The notes under the pieces were generated by a model. The model saw only the letters and a program-made list of their open reading frames with translations. It was not told where the DNA came from and ran no database searches. 64,000 nt of DNA from Acrocarpospora catenulata (GTDB lineage: Bacteria > Actinomycetota > Actinomycetes > Streptosporangiales > Streptosporangiaceae), in NCBI RefSeq assembly GCF_018476525.1, contig NZ_JAHCST010000012.1, forward strand, positions 170,895-234,894. The letters are read 5' to 3'. Shown piece by piece: positions 9,437 to 18,610 of the stretch (positions are counted from its first letter, which is position 1; each line of letters begins with the position of its first letter). The translations under genes and the position numbers were made by a program.

Positions 9437-9844
9437 CCGGCCAGCTCCGCGTCGATCCGGGTGAGGTCCGGGGATCGCGCGGGCGGGAGCCGGTCAAGCA
9501 GTCAGTCGTCGGCCCGCCACACCCGGCCGGCGGGGATGGTGTCGGGGAGGGCGGTACCGAGGCTGCTGGTGGGGGAGAGGTGCGTATTTCCGCTAGGTGT
9601 CTGACCTGCTAGGTGTCCAGCAGTGGCCCTCTGCCTGTGAAGGCGGTCACTGCAGCTTTACAACCCCCAGATGACGATGGGCTTGGCCGCATTCCGGATC
9701 CATGCTGATCGCCTCGATACAGGCTCAGGAGGTCTCGAACCGAGTGCGAGCCCGACAGGACCGGGGGAGAGCCTTACGGCCGAGGAGTCCTCTCTTCATG
9801 CCCGCCGAAGATCGGCGAATGGGCCAAATCCGACGAAGTCGATC
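9437..9844. repeat. Direct repeat, copy 1 (left flank of the Rhs island)
   Basis: This stretch is repeated in the same orientation at 18611-19008. Bases 9658-9786 are identical to 18823-18951 over 129 positions, and the rest matches with scattered substitutions and small gaps. Copy 1 carries about 20 extra bases around 9639-9658 and lacks six bases of a GAC run present in copy 2. The minus strand of copy 2 keeps an open reading frame (WRADDDDWLRD) that copy 1 has lost to a stop, so an old gene fragment appears to have been duplicated. Similarity stops sharply after the GATC at 9841-9844. Confidence 0.9.
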
Positions 9845-10005
9845 GGAACAGCAAGCTTCACGAATCCGGGCTGTTCTAGGTCACGTGGGTGCCGCCGTTC
9901 CCCAAACTCCGCCGTGGCCCACCCTAACGCGCAAGGACGATCACACAGCGCGATCATCAGAACTCGAAATGCACGAGACGCGAATGCTTACGATTAAACA
10001 ACCTC
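9845..10005. other. Spacer between repeat copy 1 and the immunity gene
   Basis: No convincing gene is seen here. The stretch is richer in A+T than the flanking chromosome, like the adjoining immunity gene. It probably came in with the island. Confidence 0.4.
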
Positions 10006-10314
10006 TCAGAGTGGAAAGTCGTTTCGCCAAGGGACATCGAGATCATCAGGGTCAACCCCTGACATTCTCACCACTTCGTCCACTTCGGAGATATCTGCGA
10101 CAGTGCCCACATGGATTCTCTCGATATCTTCCTCAAAGAAGCACACGTCGTTATCTACGAAGTGCTTCGGAATCTCGAGCGTGGATATCTTGAAGGTACC
10201 GTCACGCAATGGCGCGACCCACACCCATGAGTATCGATCTATAGAGCTTGCCCCACGGCGCGCCGAGACAACGGCTTTGGTCATGACCAGGCGATTCTCG
10301 ATCTCGATCCGCAT
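10006..10314 (-). CDS. Probable immunity protein for the Rhs toxin
   Basis: Small soluble acidic protein of 102 residues with no signal peptide or membrane helix. It begins three bases after the stop of the giant Rhs gene on the same strand, the standard place for an immunity gene in polymorphic toxin systems. The sequence (MRIEIENRL at the start, EEDIERIHVG in the middle, a cluster of Asp and Glu at the end) does not match an immunity family I can name. Base composition is clearly more A+T-rich than the chromosome, as is usual for exchangeable toxin and immunity modules. Role inferred from position, size and composition. Confidence 0.7.
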   Translation of the reverse strand: MRIEIENRLVMTKAVVSARRGASSIDRYSWVWVAPLRDGTFKISTLEIPKHFVDNDVCFFEEDIERIHVGTVADISEVDEVVRMSGVDPDDLDVPWRNDFPL

Positions 10315-10317
10315 GGC

Positions 10318-13300
10318 TTAACCTCCCCAAAAGATGCGGATGATAGATCCACCCCACTGGGAGTCTTCGAATGTGTGGATCTGAAGGTGAGGGAAATTAC
10401 CGTCTGCGTTGTTGATCCCATGTCCAAGAACTCTACCATCTGCACCAAGCTGATCATCCCAGTGATATGTTCCGGCCTTGGATCCGAAATATTGCCTAGT
10501 ACCCTTCCCGTCGAAACCGGTGGCGTTTCTATAGCCAGCTCCCTGGAATTTGCCAAGGAGCAGCTCCTCTGCCTGCCTCCGAGACTGGACATGGATGCTG
10601 AGCGCGCCATCATCGATGGACTGGGCTGCCTTGGAAACCGCTCCGCTGGACCAGGGAATGCTCTTGGCGCCGACACCGGCGGCACCGCCGACCCTGAGCC
10701 CTCGTACCAGAGGCAGGATGCTGGCTACTTCAAGAATTGCATTATCAATTGGCCCGCCAAGGATACCATCAGGGACCGCGGTTCCCTCGTCACCGGTGCC
10801 GGCGGCTATCCGCGCGTCCCTGATCGCCTTCTCTCGCCGCTGATTCGCAAGTCGGCTTTCGTTTTCGAGTCGTTCCTGCTTTTTCCTCCAGGCCGCCGCC
10901 TGTGCTCTGGCGAGGGCTCTTTCGGCGGCCACCCGTGCCCAGTAAGCCCGGATCCGAGCCCGCTCGGCGGCTGCCGCCGCCCTCTTCCTCCGTTGTTCCT
11001 CCTCCCATTTCTTGCCATTTCCTTGATGGGTCTCCCCCAGTGTTGCGTTGGCCGCAGCGTTTCCCGCGTCGATGCGTAGCCCGGACGGGTCGGACAGGCC
11101 GATCGGGTTGTTTCCCGCATATCCGTAGGGGTTGGCCCATTGGGGTCTGCGTAGGTCTAGCAGGGGGTCAGTAGAGATGAATTTGGCGATGCCGGGGTCG
11201 TAGTAGCGGGCCGACAGGTAGGTCAGGTCAGTGGAATCGTCTTCGATCTTGCCGAGGAAGCCCCGGTCGGCGAAGGGCAGGTCGTCTGTGCCGCGGCGGT
11301 GGCCGAAGGGCAGGTAGCGTTCGCGGCTGATCTGGCCGTTGACATCGTCGATGGCCATTTGGGCGGTGCCGTGCAGACCACTGGTCAGCCATTTGATGCC
11401 GCCGGTCTGGCCATCACTAGTGGTGCGCATGGCGACCGTGGCACCGTCCGGGCTGGTGTAGTAGCGGCTGGCGGTGATCTGCCCACCAGCCACCTGAATT
11501 TCCATCGAGCCGAGGTAGAGGGTAGCAGTCCCGTCAGGTTCGCGGCGGATCAGGCGCTCGCCGTCGGCGTCGTAGACCATCGTGGTGTCAGCATCGTCGA
11601 TGCTGGCCTTCTCCAGCTGGCCCAGCTCGTTCCAGGTGAAGGTGCCTTCCTTGCCCTCGACGGTGCGGGTGGCCAGCTGTCCGGCGTTGTCGTAGGTGTA
11701 GGTGTCGACGCCGTCCGGGGTTGTCGGGGTCGGTGACGGGGTCGGTGAGGGTGAAGGGCTTGGTGACGGGGAGGGACTGGGGGAGGGGGACGCGCCGCTG
11801 GTGATGGGGGTGTTCATGTCGGTGCTGATCTGTGCAGCGGTCAGCGCATAGTTGTAGACGCGGACCTCGTCGATCAGGCCGTCGAAGTATTCCCCCCAGA
11901 TGCCACTGCCGCCGATGCGCAGCGCCCCGGAGCCGGTGGCGATGGAAAGGTCGGCGGCTTCGGCGTGCTCCAGGACGCCGTTGACGTAGACGTTCAGGCT
12001 CTGGCCGTCGTAGGTGGCGGCCAGGTGACTCCACTGGCCCACCGGCAGAGTGGAGGTTGCGGACGAACCGGCGAAACCACCCTCCGGGTCGACGATCCAG
12101 GCGCTGGGAGGATCACCGAAGGTGCTGGTGAACATCCCGTAGCTGAGGTTGTCGCCGTTCTCTTTCTGCATGAGGGTGCGGTAGCCGGCGTTGTCATCGG
12201 GTTTAACCCAGGCCTCGATGGTCATACCCGTGGTCAGGTCCAGCGAAGCGGCATCGGCCACGGTGACCCAGCTGGAACTGCCGTTGAAGTCCAGCGCCTG
12301 CCCGTACTTGCCGGGCACCCAGGTGGTGTTGCTCGCGGTGCCGTGGTTGGCCAGGCCGGAACTGTCGGCGATGCCGGTGCCGGTGCCTTCGTCCATACCG
12401 TAGGCGGCGACCAGCTCCGGGGAGACCTGCAACATGAGCGGGGCCGATTGCGCACCCGCCGGTAACGCGCCTTCGGACGGGGCCAGCTCTGCAGACCGGC
12501 CGGTGGTCTCGCCGCTATCTTGGGCGGGTTTGGCATTCTGTCTGGCCAGGTGATGCGGACCGAGGGGAACGGTTCGCTGGGCCGCGGACTCGGTTGGCGG
12601 GGTGGTACGGGTGATGGAGGTGACCGCGTTCGGCCGCACCGCAGAGACACCGGCGACGGGATAAGCGTAGGTGGCGGTCTGATCGCCGTTGGTCAGCGTG
12701 GTGAGGTTGCCGACACCGTCGTAGGCGAAGGTCTGGTTGTAGGGGTCGATGCCCAGACCGTCCGGGCCAGCAGTGCAGGAGGCTGCGGTAGTGGTGAAGG
12801 CGGCCGACAGGCGGTGCAGGCCATCATAGGTGAAGCATTCGGACTGGCCGGGACTGCCGGTGACGGCCGAGGCCGCGTCCAGAATACGGGTGATCTCCCC
12901 GGAGACGTCGTAGGTATAGCGGTCATCGGCGACCGTGATTGGGCTGGCGGTGTCCGCGCCGGTTTGGGTGGCGACACGGTTGAGCCAGCCGGTCCCGTTG
13001 TCCCACTCCAAAGTGCGCCGGATCTTGCCTCCCGTTCCGTAGCTGCGCTGGGAGAGGAGACGGGTGGAGGTGTAAGAGGTTGCATCGACATAGGTGCCCA
13101 GTGGGGAGGCCAGCCGGTCGGGTAATCCGAGCGGGGTGTAGCTGGAGGTGATCGTCTCAGCGGGCAGGCCGCCCGCGGCGGGCATGCTGTAGTCGACGAG
13201 TTGGCCGGCGGTGTTGTAGGCGTTGGTGAAGGTATAGGACCCGGCAAGCAGTCCTTCGCTAGAGGGAATGGTTATGGTTGAGCCTGTCGGACGGCCCATC

Positions 13301-16300
13301 ACGTCATATCCGGTCACCGTGTCGGTGTAGGGCTGGCCGCCGGTGAAACGGGTGGCGGAGGTTAGCTCTCCCTTGGAGAGGGTGTCGTATACCCATTCGG
13401 CCAGCTTGGTGCCAGCGCCGACCTCGCCCGCCCATAGCGCGGTTTGGCGGCCCAAATCGTCGTGCGTGTAGGAGGTCTTGTCCCCGTTACCGTCGATGGA
13501 CCACAGCAGCCGACCGGCCGCGTCGAAACCCTGACTGGAGTCCCCAGCGTCCGGGTCGTGGGCGGCGATACGGCGGCCGAGCAGATCGTAGGTGAAGGCG
13601 CGAATATTGCCGCTTGCGTCGGTCTGCTTGGTCAGCGCGCCGTTCACGTCATATTCGTAGAGGGCATCGTGGTGAGTGGTGGCGTCCTTCCACTCCTCCA
13701 CCTTCGTGACCTGCCCGTCCACGTCGGTGTAGGAGACGGTCTTGCCGCCGGTCGGCGGGGTCACCTCGGTCCGGTCGCCGAAATAGGCGGTGCTGGTACG
13801 GCGCAGTTCGGTGGCGGCGGTCATCTCCACGGTCGCGGTGGTGCGGCCCAGCCCGTCGGTCACGTTCTTGGTCCACTGCGGGAACGTGGTGGGGGCGGCG
13901 TTGAGCAGGCCGCTGCCCGGCGCAGCGCCGTTGTAGGCCGGGCCGCCGGTGGTGACGGTGAGCCCGCGGCCGTCATAGGTGGTGGCGGTCACGACCCGCC
14001 CGCCGGACGGGGAGGCGACCTGGGTCTCGCGCGAACGGCCAAACCCGTCGTCGTAGGAATAGCTGGCGAGGTACGTATTGCCGGACTGCAGGGTGGACAC
14101 CATGGTGCGGGCAGGGCCGTTTACCGCGCCGCTGGCGTTGACCGGGATGGTGTAGTCGACCGTGGTCGCCGCGACACCGCCGGTCTTGGGCTGGGCCGGA
14201 GTCCACAGCGCCACGGCACGGCCGAGCGCGTCGTAATCGATGTTGGTGTCGCGGTTGTCAGCGTCACGGGCGCCCACGACGCCGCCCCAGGCTGCTTGCC
14301 AAGTGGTGACCACGTGGCCAAGCGGGTTGGTCACGCTCACCCCGCCCACCGGCAGCCCGATTGCGGGGCTGTAGGCGGTGGTGGTGATTTTGTTCAGCGG
14401 GTCGGTGGAGGACACACTCCGGCCGTAGCCGTCGTAGCCAGCCTTGACGGTGGTGAAGTCGCTGCCGCTGATGTAAGTGCGGGTCTCGGTCGCATTGCCG
14501 CGCGTGGGCGCGTTGGCCGCCTCACTGGTGGCGCCGTCATACAAAGTGACGGTCCTCCCGAGCAAGGTCCCCGCCGTGCAGTCATCGCCCGCGCGACGTT
14601 CCACGGCGGCCGGGTAGGAGATCATCCATGCGCCGCCGGAGGTGTTGCGGGCGTAGGTGGTGGCGGTGCAGGTGTTGTCGGCGGCCACCCCGCGTTCGCC
14701 GTAGTCGTTGACCTTGATCGGCAGGCCGTCGGCGTTGTAGGTGGTGGCGGCCTCGGTGTAGCGCCAGCCGGCGGTCACCTTCTCCCGGGCAACCTTGCGA
14801 GTCTGGTTGATCTGGCGGGGATCGGCGACGCCAGGGCCGTCACCGGTCGCCACGATGGTGTACTCAGAGCGGGTGCCCGCCTCTTCGACGAAACCTGAGG
14901 TTCCAGAGCCGTAGATGGGGCAGGCGCCCAGGTCCCTCCAGTAGGCCGGGTTGGTGGCCGGGCGCCGGTTGGTGCTGTCCTGCAAGGCCAGCCAGTCGTG
15001 CCCGTCGGAGGAAACTCGGAAGAGGAAACTGTAGCTTGTGGTCGGGGACCAGGCCGCGAACTGGCAGGTCGGCGAGGGTGCGGTGTAGCCGGTGGCACGC
15101 CAGGTCTGCTGCTGAAGCGCCCGGCCGGCCAGGACGCGGTGGTCGTTGGTGGTGTTTCCTTCGAAGTCGGTGACGGTGGTGTTCTTGGGGGTGCCGTTGG
15201 CGAGTTTGTCCTCATACAGGCCGCGGTAGAACGTGGTCGTGGTCACGCTGTACTGGGAGGGGTCGCTGCCGCTGCCGCGTACCGTGCGGACGGTGGGATA
15301 GCCGCGCCATTCGGTCCAGGTGTTCTGCCAGTCCGAGCACGGGAACGGGAAGCCGGGCGGGAAGCCGCAGTACGGGCGGGGCACGTCGTAGGAACCGGCG
15401 ACGTTCTCGTCGAAGGCGACGGGCTGGGCCCAGGCGGGGGTTCCGACGTACTCGTAATTGGTCACCATGTCGGGGGAGGCTGCGACCAGGTCCTTGTCGA
15501 TGGTTCTGATCACCTGCCACTTGTTGAAGATCTCGCCGTGGTAGTAGGTGTCCTCGGTGGAGGGGTCGACGCCCTCGCCGGCATAGACCCAGTAGCAGTC
15601 GAAGCCCGCCTTGTCGCGGGTGGTCGCCAGTGACCGGTAGTGGAGGTTGCAGCCGCTGGGGCGGCCGTAGGAGACCTCGGTCCGGCCGCCCATCTCGTTG
15701 CCCACCGCGGCGATGCGGGGAAAGCGGGCCAGCTGCTCGTCCTTGTCGTTGACCAGCTGCACCGCATCGAAGGTGACCTTGGGCAGCGCGATGTCCGGGC
15801 CGTTTCCGGCCAGGCCCACTCGGGTGATGCTGTCCAGCCACAGCACCGAGTTGGTCCACTCGCCGCTATCGGAGGGACCGGTGTCGATCATCTTGTAGCC
15901 GAAGTCGAGCCGGGTGACATCGTCCCAGACCTCGCCGGAGGAGTTCCACGCCTGGTTCAGCACCGACTTCAGCCGTTTGGTGATGTAGAAGGTCGGCCCG
16001 TCGGCGGAGGCGAAGCAGAACTCCTCCGATGAATCGCATCCCAGCAGCCAGGACGGGATGTCGGAGGTTGCATCGGCGGGCCGGTTCTCCACGGTGAACG
16101 TCAGCCGCCCGGTCGGCTGCGAACCGGCCATGTTGGTGTTGGCGCCGTAGCTGATCTGGGCGAAGTAGCCGCCGCGGTCGTAGTCGAGGTTGTAGCCGGT
16201 CTGACGGCAGGTGCTCCATAAGGCGGCCAGGCAGTATCGGTTGGTCTCCCGCGCGTAGGTGTAGTCGATCACGTTCCCGTTGGGGTCGATTTCCTGGTCG

Positions 16301-17628
16301 AGCATCCACCGCCACGGGGCGTAGCAGAACTTGTTGGCCGGCGGGGACGCGTTGTATTTGTTGGCGCACGGGTCCCCGGCGCGGGAGCCCAGGAAGGGGA
16401 CCTGCAAGGAGGAGTCCCGGTGGTAGCCGAACCGGTACCGTGTCCCGTCCTGGGTGGTGATCTGCCAGTAGGGGGCACTGGCCTGACCGCCGGTCTCGAC
16501 CTGCTCGATCTTCCACCCGAAGTCCTCCACCGTCCGCCAGACTCCGGCCACCTTGACGATGCGGGAGGAACGCCCACCGACCGACAACGTCAGGTCGTCG
16601 TTGATGTTCCAGCACAGCTGAGGCGTCTCACTGTTGTCCGGCAGCTTCAGCCAGCATCGGGAGAACCTGCGCTCGATGAACCCGCCCGACAGCTCCCAGC
16701 CGACACCCACCCATCCGGCCTGGTTGTTGGTGCTGTTGGTGAGCGAGTCCACCGAGGAGGAGTTGTAGTCGACGGACAACTGGGGGGCGCTGCCCGACGG
16801 GCCCGGCGCGGCCGGAATCGGGTACGAATAGGTGAACGCACCCCCGGAGGCGCCCACCTGCCAGGTACCGGACGGCTTCAGATCCGTGGCGGCGAAGTCG
16901 CCGCCCAGACCGGAGGAGGCCGCCGCCGCGACCGCGACCGTGTACACGGCGGCATCGGCCTCCGGCGCGGCCTCCACCACCGCAGTGAGCGTCTTCGCCT
17001 TGATGTCATTCACCACGGGAATCATCAGCGGTGCGTCGAACTTGCAGTCGGCGGCGGGTTCAGCCGCGGCCGCGCACCCCGGCAGACGACGCAAGGTCAG
17101 CCGCGACCCGAACCCGGGACCATAGGCGGCGCTGAAACCCGAGTAGTCCACAATCACACTCACCGGACCGGTCTTGGCCTGACCGTCTCGCCGCGTAATC
17201 TTCATCGCGAGGCCGACCCCGCCCATCCGGCGGGCCACGCCATCGTCGAAAGCCTGCACACGCACGGTCTTCGGCCCGTCCGCCGCCTTCTCCGCTGCCT
17301 TCTCTTTGGCCGCCTTCGCCGACCCGACCCGTATCGGGAGGTCACCCGCGGCCACCGATTCGCCATCGGCGGGGATGTCCAACTCGGCGCTACCGGCCTT
17401 CGGCCACACCGGGCGGGCCGCCCGTGCCGGAACCTGCCGGTCCTCAGCCCCCGGCGGGATCTGGACAGCCGGCACCGCGCGAGCGGGAACCACCGGATCA
17501 GCGGGAGAAGCCCCGACCCGCTCCGCTCTCGCCGGATCCGCCAGAGTCGGAACCCCGACACCGGCGGCCAGCACAGCCAGCGTCACCAACCCGGACAGCA
17601 CAAGAGCGGAACCCCGAGATCTCACCAT
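10318..17628 (-). CDS. Secreted Rhs/YD-repeat polymorphic toxin with internal LamG domain
   Basis: Giant protein of about 2,436 residues. Order: Sec-type signal peptide (1-35); a proline- and alanine-rich region; SpvB-like N-terminal shell domain (about 260-560, including GSAPQLSVDYNSSS); many YD repeats; a LamG/concanavalin-like domain (about 1737-1938, EAWVKPDDN, GLIDEVRVYN); a Ser-Pro linker (about 1943-1970); and the Rhs core end (YLSARYYDPG, NPYGYAGNNP, LSDPSGL near 2180), where the shell usually cleaves itself. A Lys/Arg/Ala-rich helix leads to a C-terminal domain (about 2330-2436) with TYHWDD, GHGINN and PHLQIHTF, probably the toxin. I do not recognise its family. ATG 17628 starts the signal peptide; GTG 17640 is an alternative. 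The Rhs shell normally houses the toxin, and the next gene is the likely antidote. Confidence 0.93.
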   Translation of the reverse strand: MVRSRGSALVLSGLVTLAVLAAGVGVPTLADPARAERVGASPADPVVPARAVPAVQIPPGAEDRQVPARAARPVWPKAGSAELDIPADGESVAAGDLPIRVGSAKAAKEKAAEKAADGPKTVRVQAFDDGVARRMGGVGLAMKITRRDGQAKTGPVSVIVDYSGFSAAYGPGFGSRLTLRRLPGCAAAAEPAADCKFDAPLMIPVVNDIKAKTLTAVVEAAPEADAAVYTVAVAAAASSGLGGDFAATDLKPSGTWQVGASGGAFTYSYPIPAAPGPSGSAPQLSVDYNSSSVDSLTNSTNNQAGWVGVGWELSGGFIERRFSRCWLKLPDNSETPQLCWNINDDLTLSVGGRSSRIVKVAGVWRTVEDFGWKIEQVETGGQASAPYWQITTQDGTRYRFGYHRDSSLQVPFLGSRAGDPCANKYNASPPANKFCYAPWRWMLDQEIDPNGNVIDYTYARETNRYCLAALWSTCRQTGYNLDYDRGGYFAQISYGANTNMAGSQPTGRLTFTVENRPADATSDIPSWLLGCDSSEEFCFASADGPTFYITKRLKSVLNQAWNSSGEVWDDVTRLDFGYKMIDTGPSDSGEWTNSVLWLDSITRVGLAGNGPDIALPKVTFDAVQLVNDKDEQLARFPRIAAVGNEMGGRTEVSYGRPSGCNLHYRSLATTRDKAGFDCYWVYAGEGVDPSTEDTYYHGEIFNKWQVIRTIDKDLVAASPDMVTNYEYVGTPAWAQPVAFDENVAGSYDVPRPYCGFPPGFPFPCSDWQNTWTEWRGYPTVRTVRGSGSDPSQYSVTTTTFYRGLYEDKLANGTPKNTTVTDFEGNTTNDHRVLAGRALQQQTWRATGYTAPSPTCQFAAWSPTTSYSFLFRVSSDGHDWLALQDSTNRRPATNPAYWRDLGACPIYGSGTSGFVEEAGTRSEYTIVATGDGPGVADPRQINQTRKVAREKVTAGWRYTEAATTYNADGLPIKVNDYGERGVAADNTCTATTYARNTSGGAWMISYPAAVERRAGDDCTAGTLLGRTVTLYDGATSEAANAPTRGNATETRTYISGSDFTTVKAGYDGYGRSVSSTDPLNKITTTAYSPAIGLPVGGVSVTNPLGHVVTTWQAAWGGVVGARDADNRDTNIDYDALGRAVALWTPAQPKTGGVAATTVDYTIPVNASGAVNGPARTMVSTLQSGNTYLASYSYDDGFGRSRETQVASPSGGRVVTATTYDGRGLTVTTGGPAYNGAAPGSGLLNAAPTTFPQWTKNVTDGLGRTTATVEMTAATELRRTSTAYFGDRTEVTPPTGGKTVSYTDVDGQVTKVEEWKDATTHHDALYEYDVNGALTKQTDASGNIRAFTYDLLGRRIAAHDPDAGDSSQGFDAAGRLLWSIDGNGDKTSYTHDDLGRQTALWAGEVGAGTKLAEWVYDTLSKGELTSATRFTGGQPYTDTVTGYDVMGRPTGSTITIPSSEGLLAGSYTFTNAYNTAGQLVDYSMPAAGGLPAETITSSYTPLGLPDRLASPLGTYVDATSYTSTRLLSQRSYGTGGKIRRTLEWDNGTGWLNRVATQTGADTASPITVADDRYTYDVSGEITRILDAASAVTGSPGQSECFTYDGLHRLSAAFTTTAASCTAGPDGLGIDPYNQTFAYDGVGNLTTLTNGDQTATYAYPVAGVSAVRPNAVTSITRTTPPTESAAQRTVPLGPHHLARQNAKPAQDSGETTGRSAELAPSEGALPAGAQSAPLMLQVSPELVAAYGMDEGTGTGIADSSGLANHGTASNTTWVPGKYGQALDFNGSSSWVTVADAASLDLTTGMTIEAWVKPDDNAGYRTLMQKENGDNLSYGMFTSTFGDPPSAWIVDPEGGFAGSSATSTLPVGQWSHLAATYDGQSLNVYVNGVLEHAEAADLSIATGSGALRIGGSGIWGEYFDGLIDEVRVYNYALTAAQISTDMNTPITSGASPSPSPSPSPSPSPSPTPSPTPTTPDGVDTYTYDNAGQLATRTVEGKEGTFTWNELGQLEKASIDDADTTMVYDADGERLIRREPDGTATLYLGSMEIQVAGGQITASRYYTSPDGATVAMRTTSDGQTGGIKWLTSGLHGTAQMAIDDVNGQISRERYLPFGHRRGTDDLPFADRGFLGKIEDDSTDLTYLSARYYDPGIAKFISTDPLLDLRRPQWANPYGYAGNNPIGLSDPSGLRIDAGNAAANATLGETHQGNGKKWEEEQRRKRAAAAAERARIRAYWARVAAERALARAQAAAWRKKQERLENESRLANQRREKAIRDARIAAGTGDEGTAVPDGILGGPIDNAILEVASILPLVRGLRVGGAAGVGAKSIPWSSGAVSKAAQSIDDGALSIHVQSRRQAEELLLGKFQGAGYRNATGFDGKGTRQYFGSKAGTYHWDDQLGADGRVLGHGINNADGNFPHLQIHTFEDSQWGGSIIRIFWGG
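11717..11800 (-). repeat. Ser-Pro low-complexity linker repeat inside the Rhs gene
   Basis: Short purine-rich units on the plus strand (GGTGA/GGGGA variants) encode alternating Ser-Pro then Thr-Pro on the minus strand, between the LamG domain and the last YD repeats. Such linkers are extended and flexible in secreted actinobacterial proteins. The secreted phosphoesterase at 48803 has a similar linker. Confidence 0.75.
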
Positions 17629-17682
17629 GCGCGCACTCACCCCGTAGTCGGCCGCTCCCATCTGGACGAAGCGGACAAAAGG

Positions 17683-17688
17683 ACTATA
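17683..17688 (-). promoter_or_regulatory. Candidate -10 box of the Rhs gene
   Basis: Read on the minus strand, 17688-17683 is TATAGT, which would place transcription start near 17676 and give a leader of about 48 bases to ATG 17628. No good -35 hexamer lies 16-18 bases upstream; TTAGCG is 14 bases away. The 300 bases between the Rhs start and the aquaporin remnant hold nothing else I can identify. Confidence 0.35.
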
Positions 17689-17928
17689 GAGGTGATTGTG
17701 TGCGCTAAGGGTCTTCTGCAACAGGAGCGGAACAGTGCTAGTCCGTTCACGCAGGGCGATCATGCAGAACGTATCCGCACGTCCGCAACGATCTGACCGA
17801 GCAAAGTAAGGAATCTAACAATCGCGCAACGGCCCAACGACAGCCGGCTGAGGGCGAACCGGTGAGGGACACGGCCTGTCGGACGTGCTCGAACCTCAAC
17901 CACTCGCTGCGACGGTTTCGGGCGCGCC

Positions 17929-18150
17929 GTGATCGCGATCGGCCTGGCGCGGCGAGCAGCAGCGGAGTTCCTGGGCACAGGCTTGCTTGTGGCCGTGGTG
18001 GTCGGCTCGGGCATCATGGCGCAATCCCTGACCCCGGGCCAAGTGGGCCTGCAACTGCTGGCCAACTCCAACGCGACCGTGTTCGGACTCGCGGTGTTGA
18101 TCATGGTGCTCGGCCCGGTCTCCGGCGCGCACTTCAACCCGGCTACTACC
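17929..18150 (+). pseudogene. Aquaporin/MIP channel, N-terminal fragment
   Basis: A GTG-started reading frame has the hallmark start of a major intrinsic protein: AAEFLGTGLLVAVVVGSG, a second hydrophobic helix, then SGAHFNPA, the first NPA box of the water/glycerol pore (NPA at 18136-18144). After the NPA box the reading turns into unrelated sequence, so the remaining helices and the second NPA box are missing. The break lies beside an IS630-like transposase fragment on the opposite strand, so insertion and deletion are the likely cause. The intact gene could have been an aquaporin of the kind often found in actinobacterial arsenic loci. The remnant is non-functional. Confidence 0.75.
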
Positions 18151-18276
18151 GGATCAACGACGCCTGCGTGGACTGTTTCCCGAGTGCGGCCGACGTGGCG
18201 ATGGGGCGCCGACTGATCCGAAGGCACAGCGTCCAGAACCGTGTGGAGCGGTCAGACGGGTTTGTGGTGGAGGACG

Positions 18277-18484
18277 ATGTGTTGGTCGATACCCCGATCT
18301 CCTCGGCGACCACCTTGGTGGATACGGGTAGGCCGTCCTCGCCGATCGCATCACAGGCCAGGATCAGCCGGGCCCGTAAGGCCATGTCCTGGGCGCCCTT
18401 GCGCCGCCGTACCCACCGCTCAAGCTCAGCCCGCTCGCGCTCGGCCAGATGCAGCGGCTCGATCTTCGGTCCCGGACGTCCCAT
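18277..18484 (-). pseudogene. IS630-family transposase, N-terminal remnant
   Basis: From ATG 18484 about 69 residues match the helix-turn-helix head of IS630 transposases: GRPGPKIEPLHL, ERERAELERWVRRRKGAQ, ALRARLILACDA, VVAEEIGVSTNT. The expected continuation and the DDE catalytic domain are absent; the frame runs into unrelated sequence next to the aquaporin fragment. An outer end is plausible near 18503-18525 (ACTGACTCAGGACAC beside CTAG), because IS630 elements often insert at TA or CTAG. No matching opposite terminus was found. It cannot transpose by itself. Confidence 0.7.
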
Positions 18485-18610
18485 AGCCAAGAACGATAGG
18501 CGAATTACTGACTCAGGACACTAGTGCCGTCGCGCACCGCTCCAGCGAGCGCGCCGATCGTCTCGTACGAACGGACGGGAGTGGCGTCCGAGACCAGTGT
18601 GATGCCGAGA

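Noticed and set aside
9702..10193. Plus-strand frame in repeat copy 1, with a counterpart starting at 18867 in copy 2
   Set aside because: The two frames diverge after the repeat ends, lack a ribosome binding site, and read as Arg-rich random sequence.
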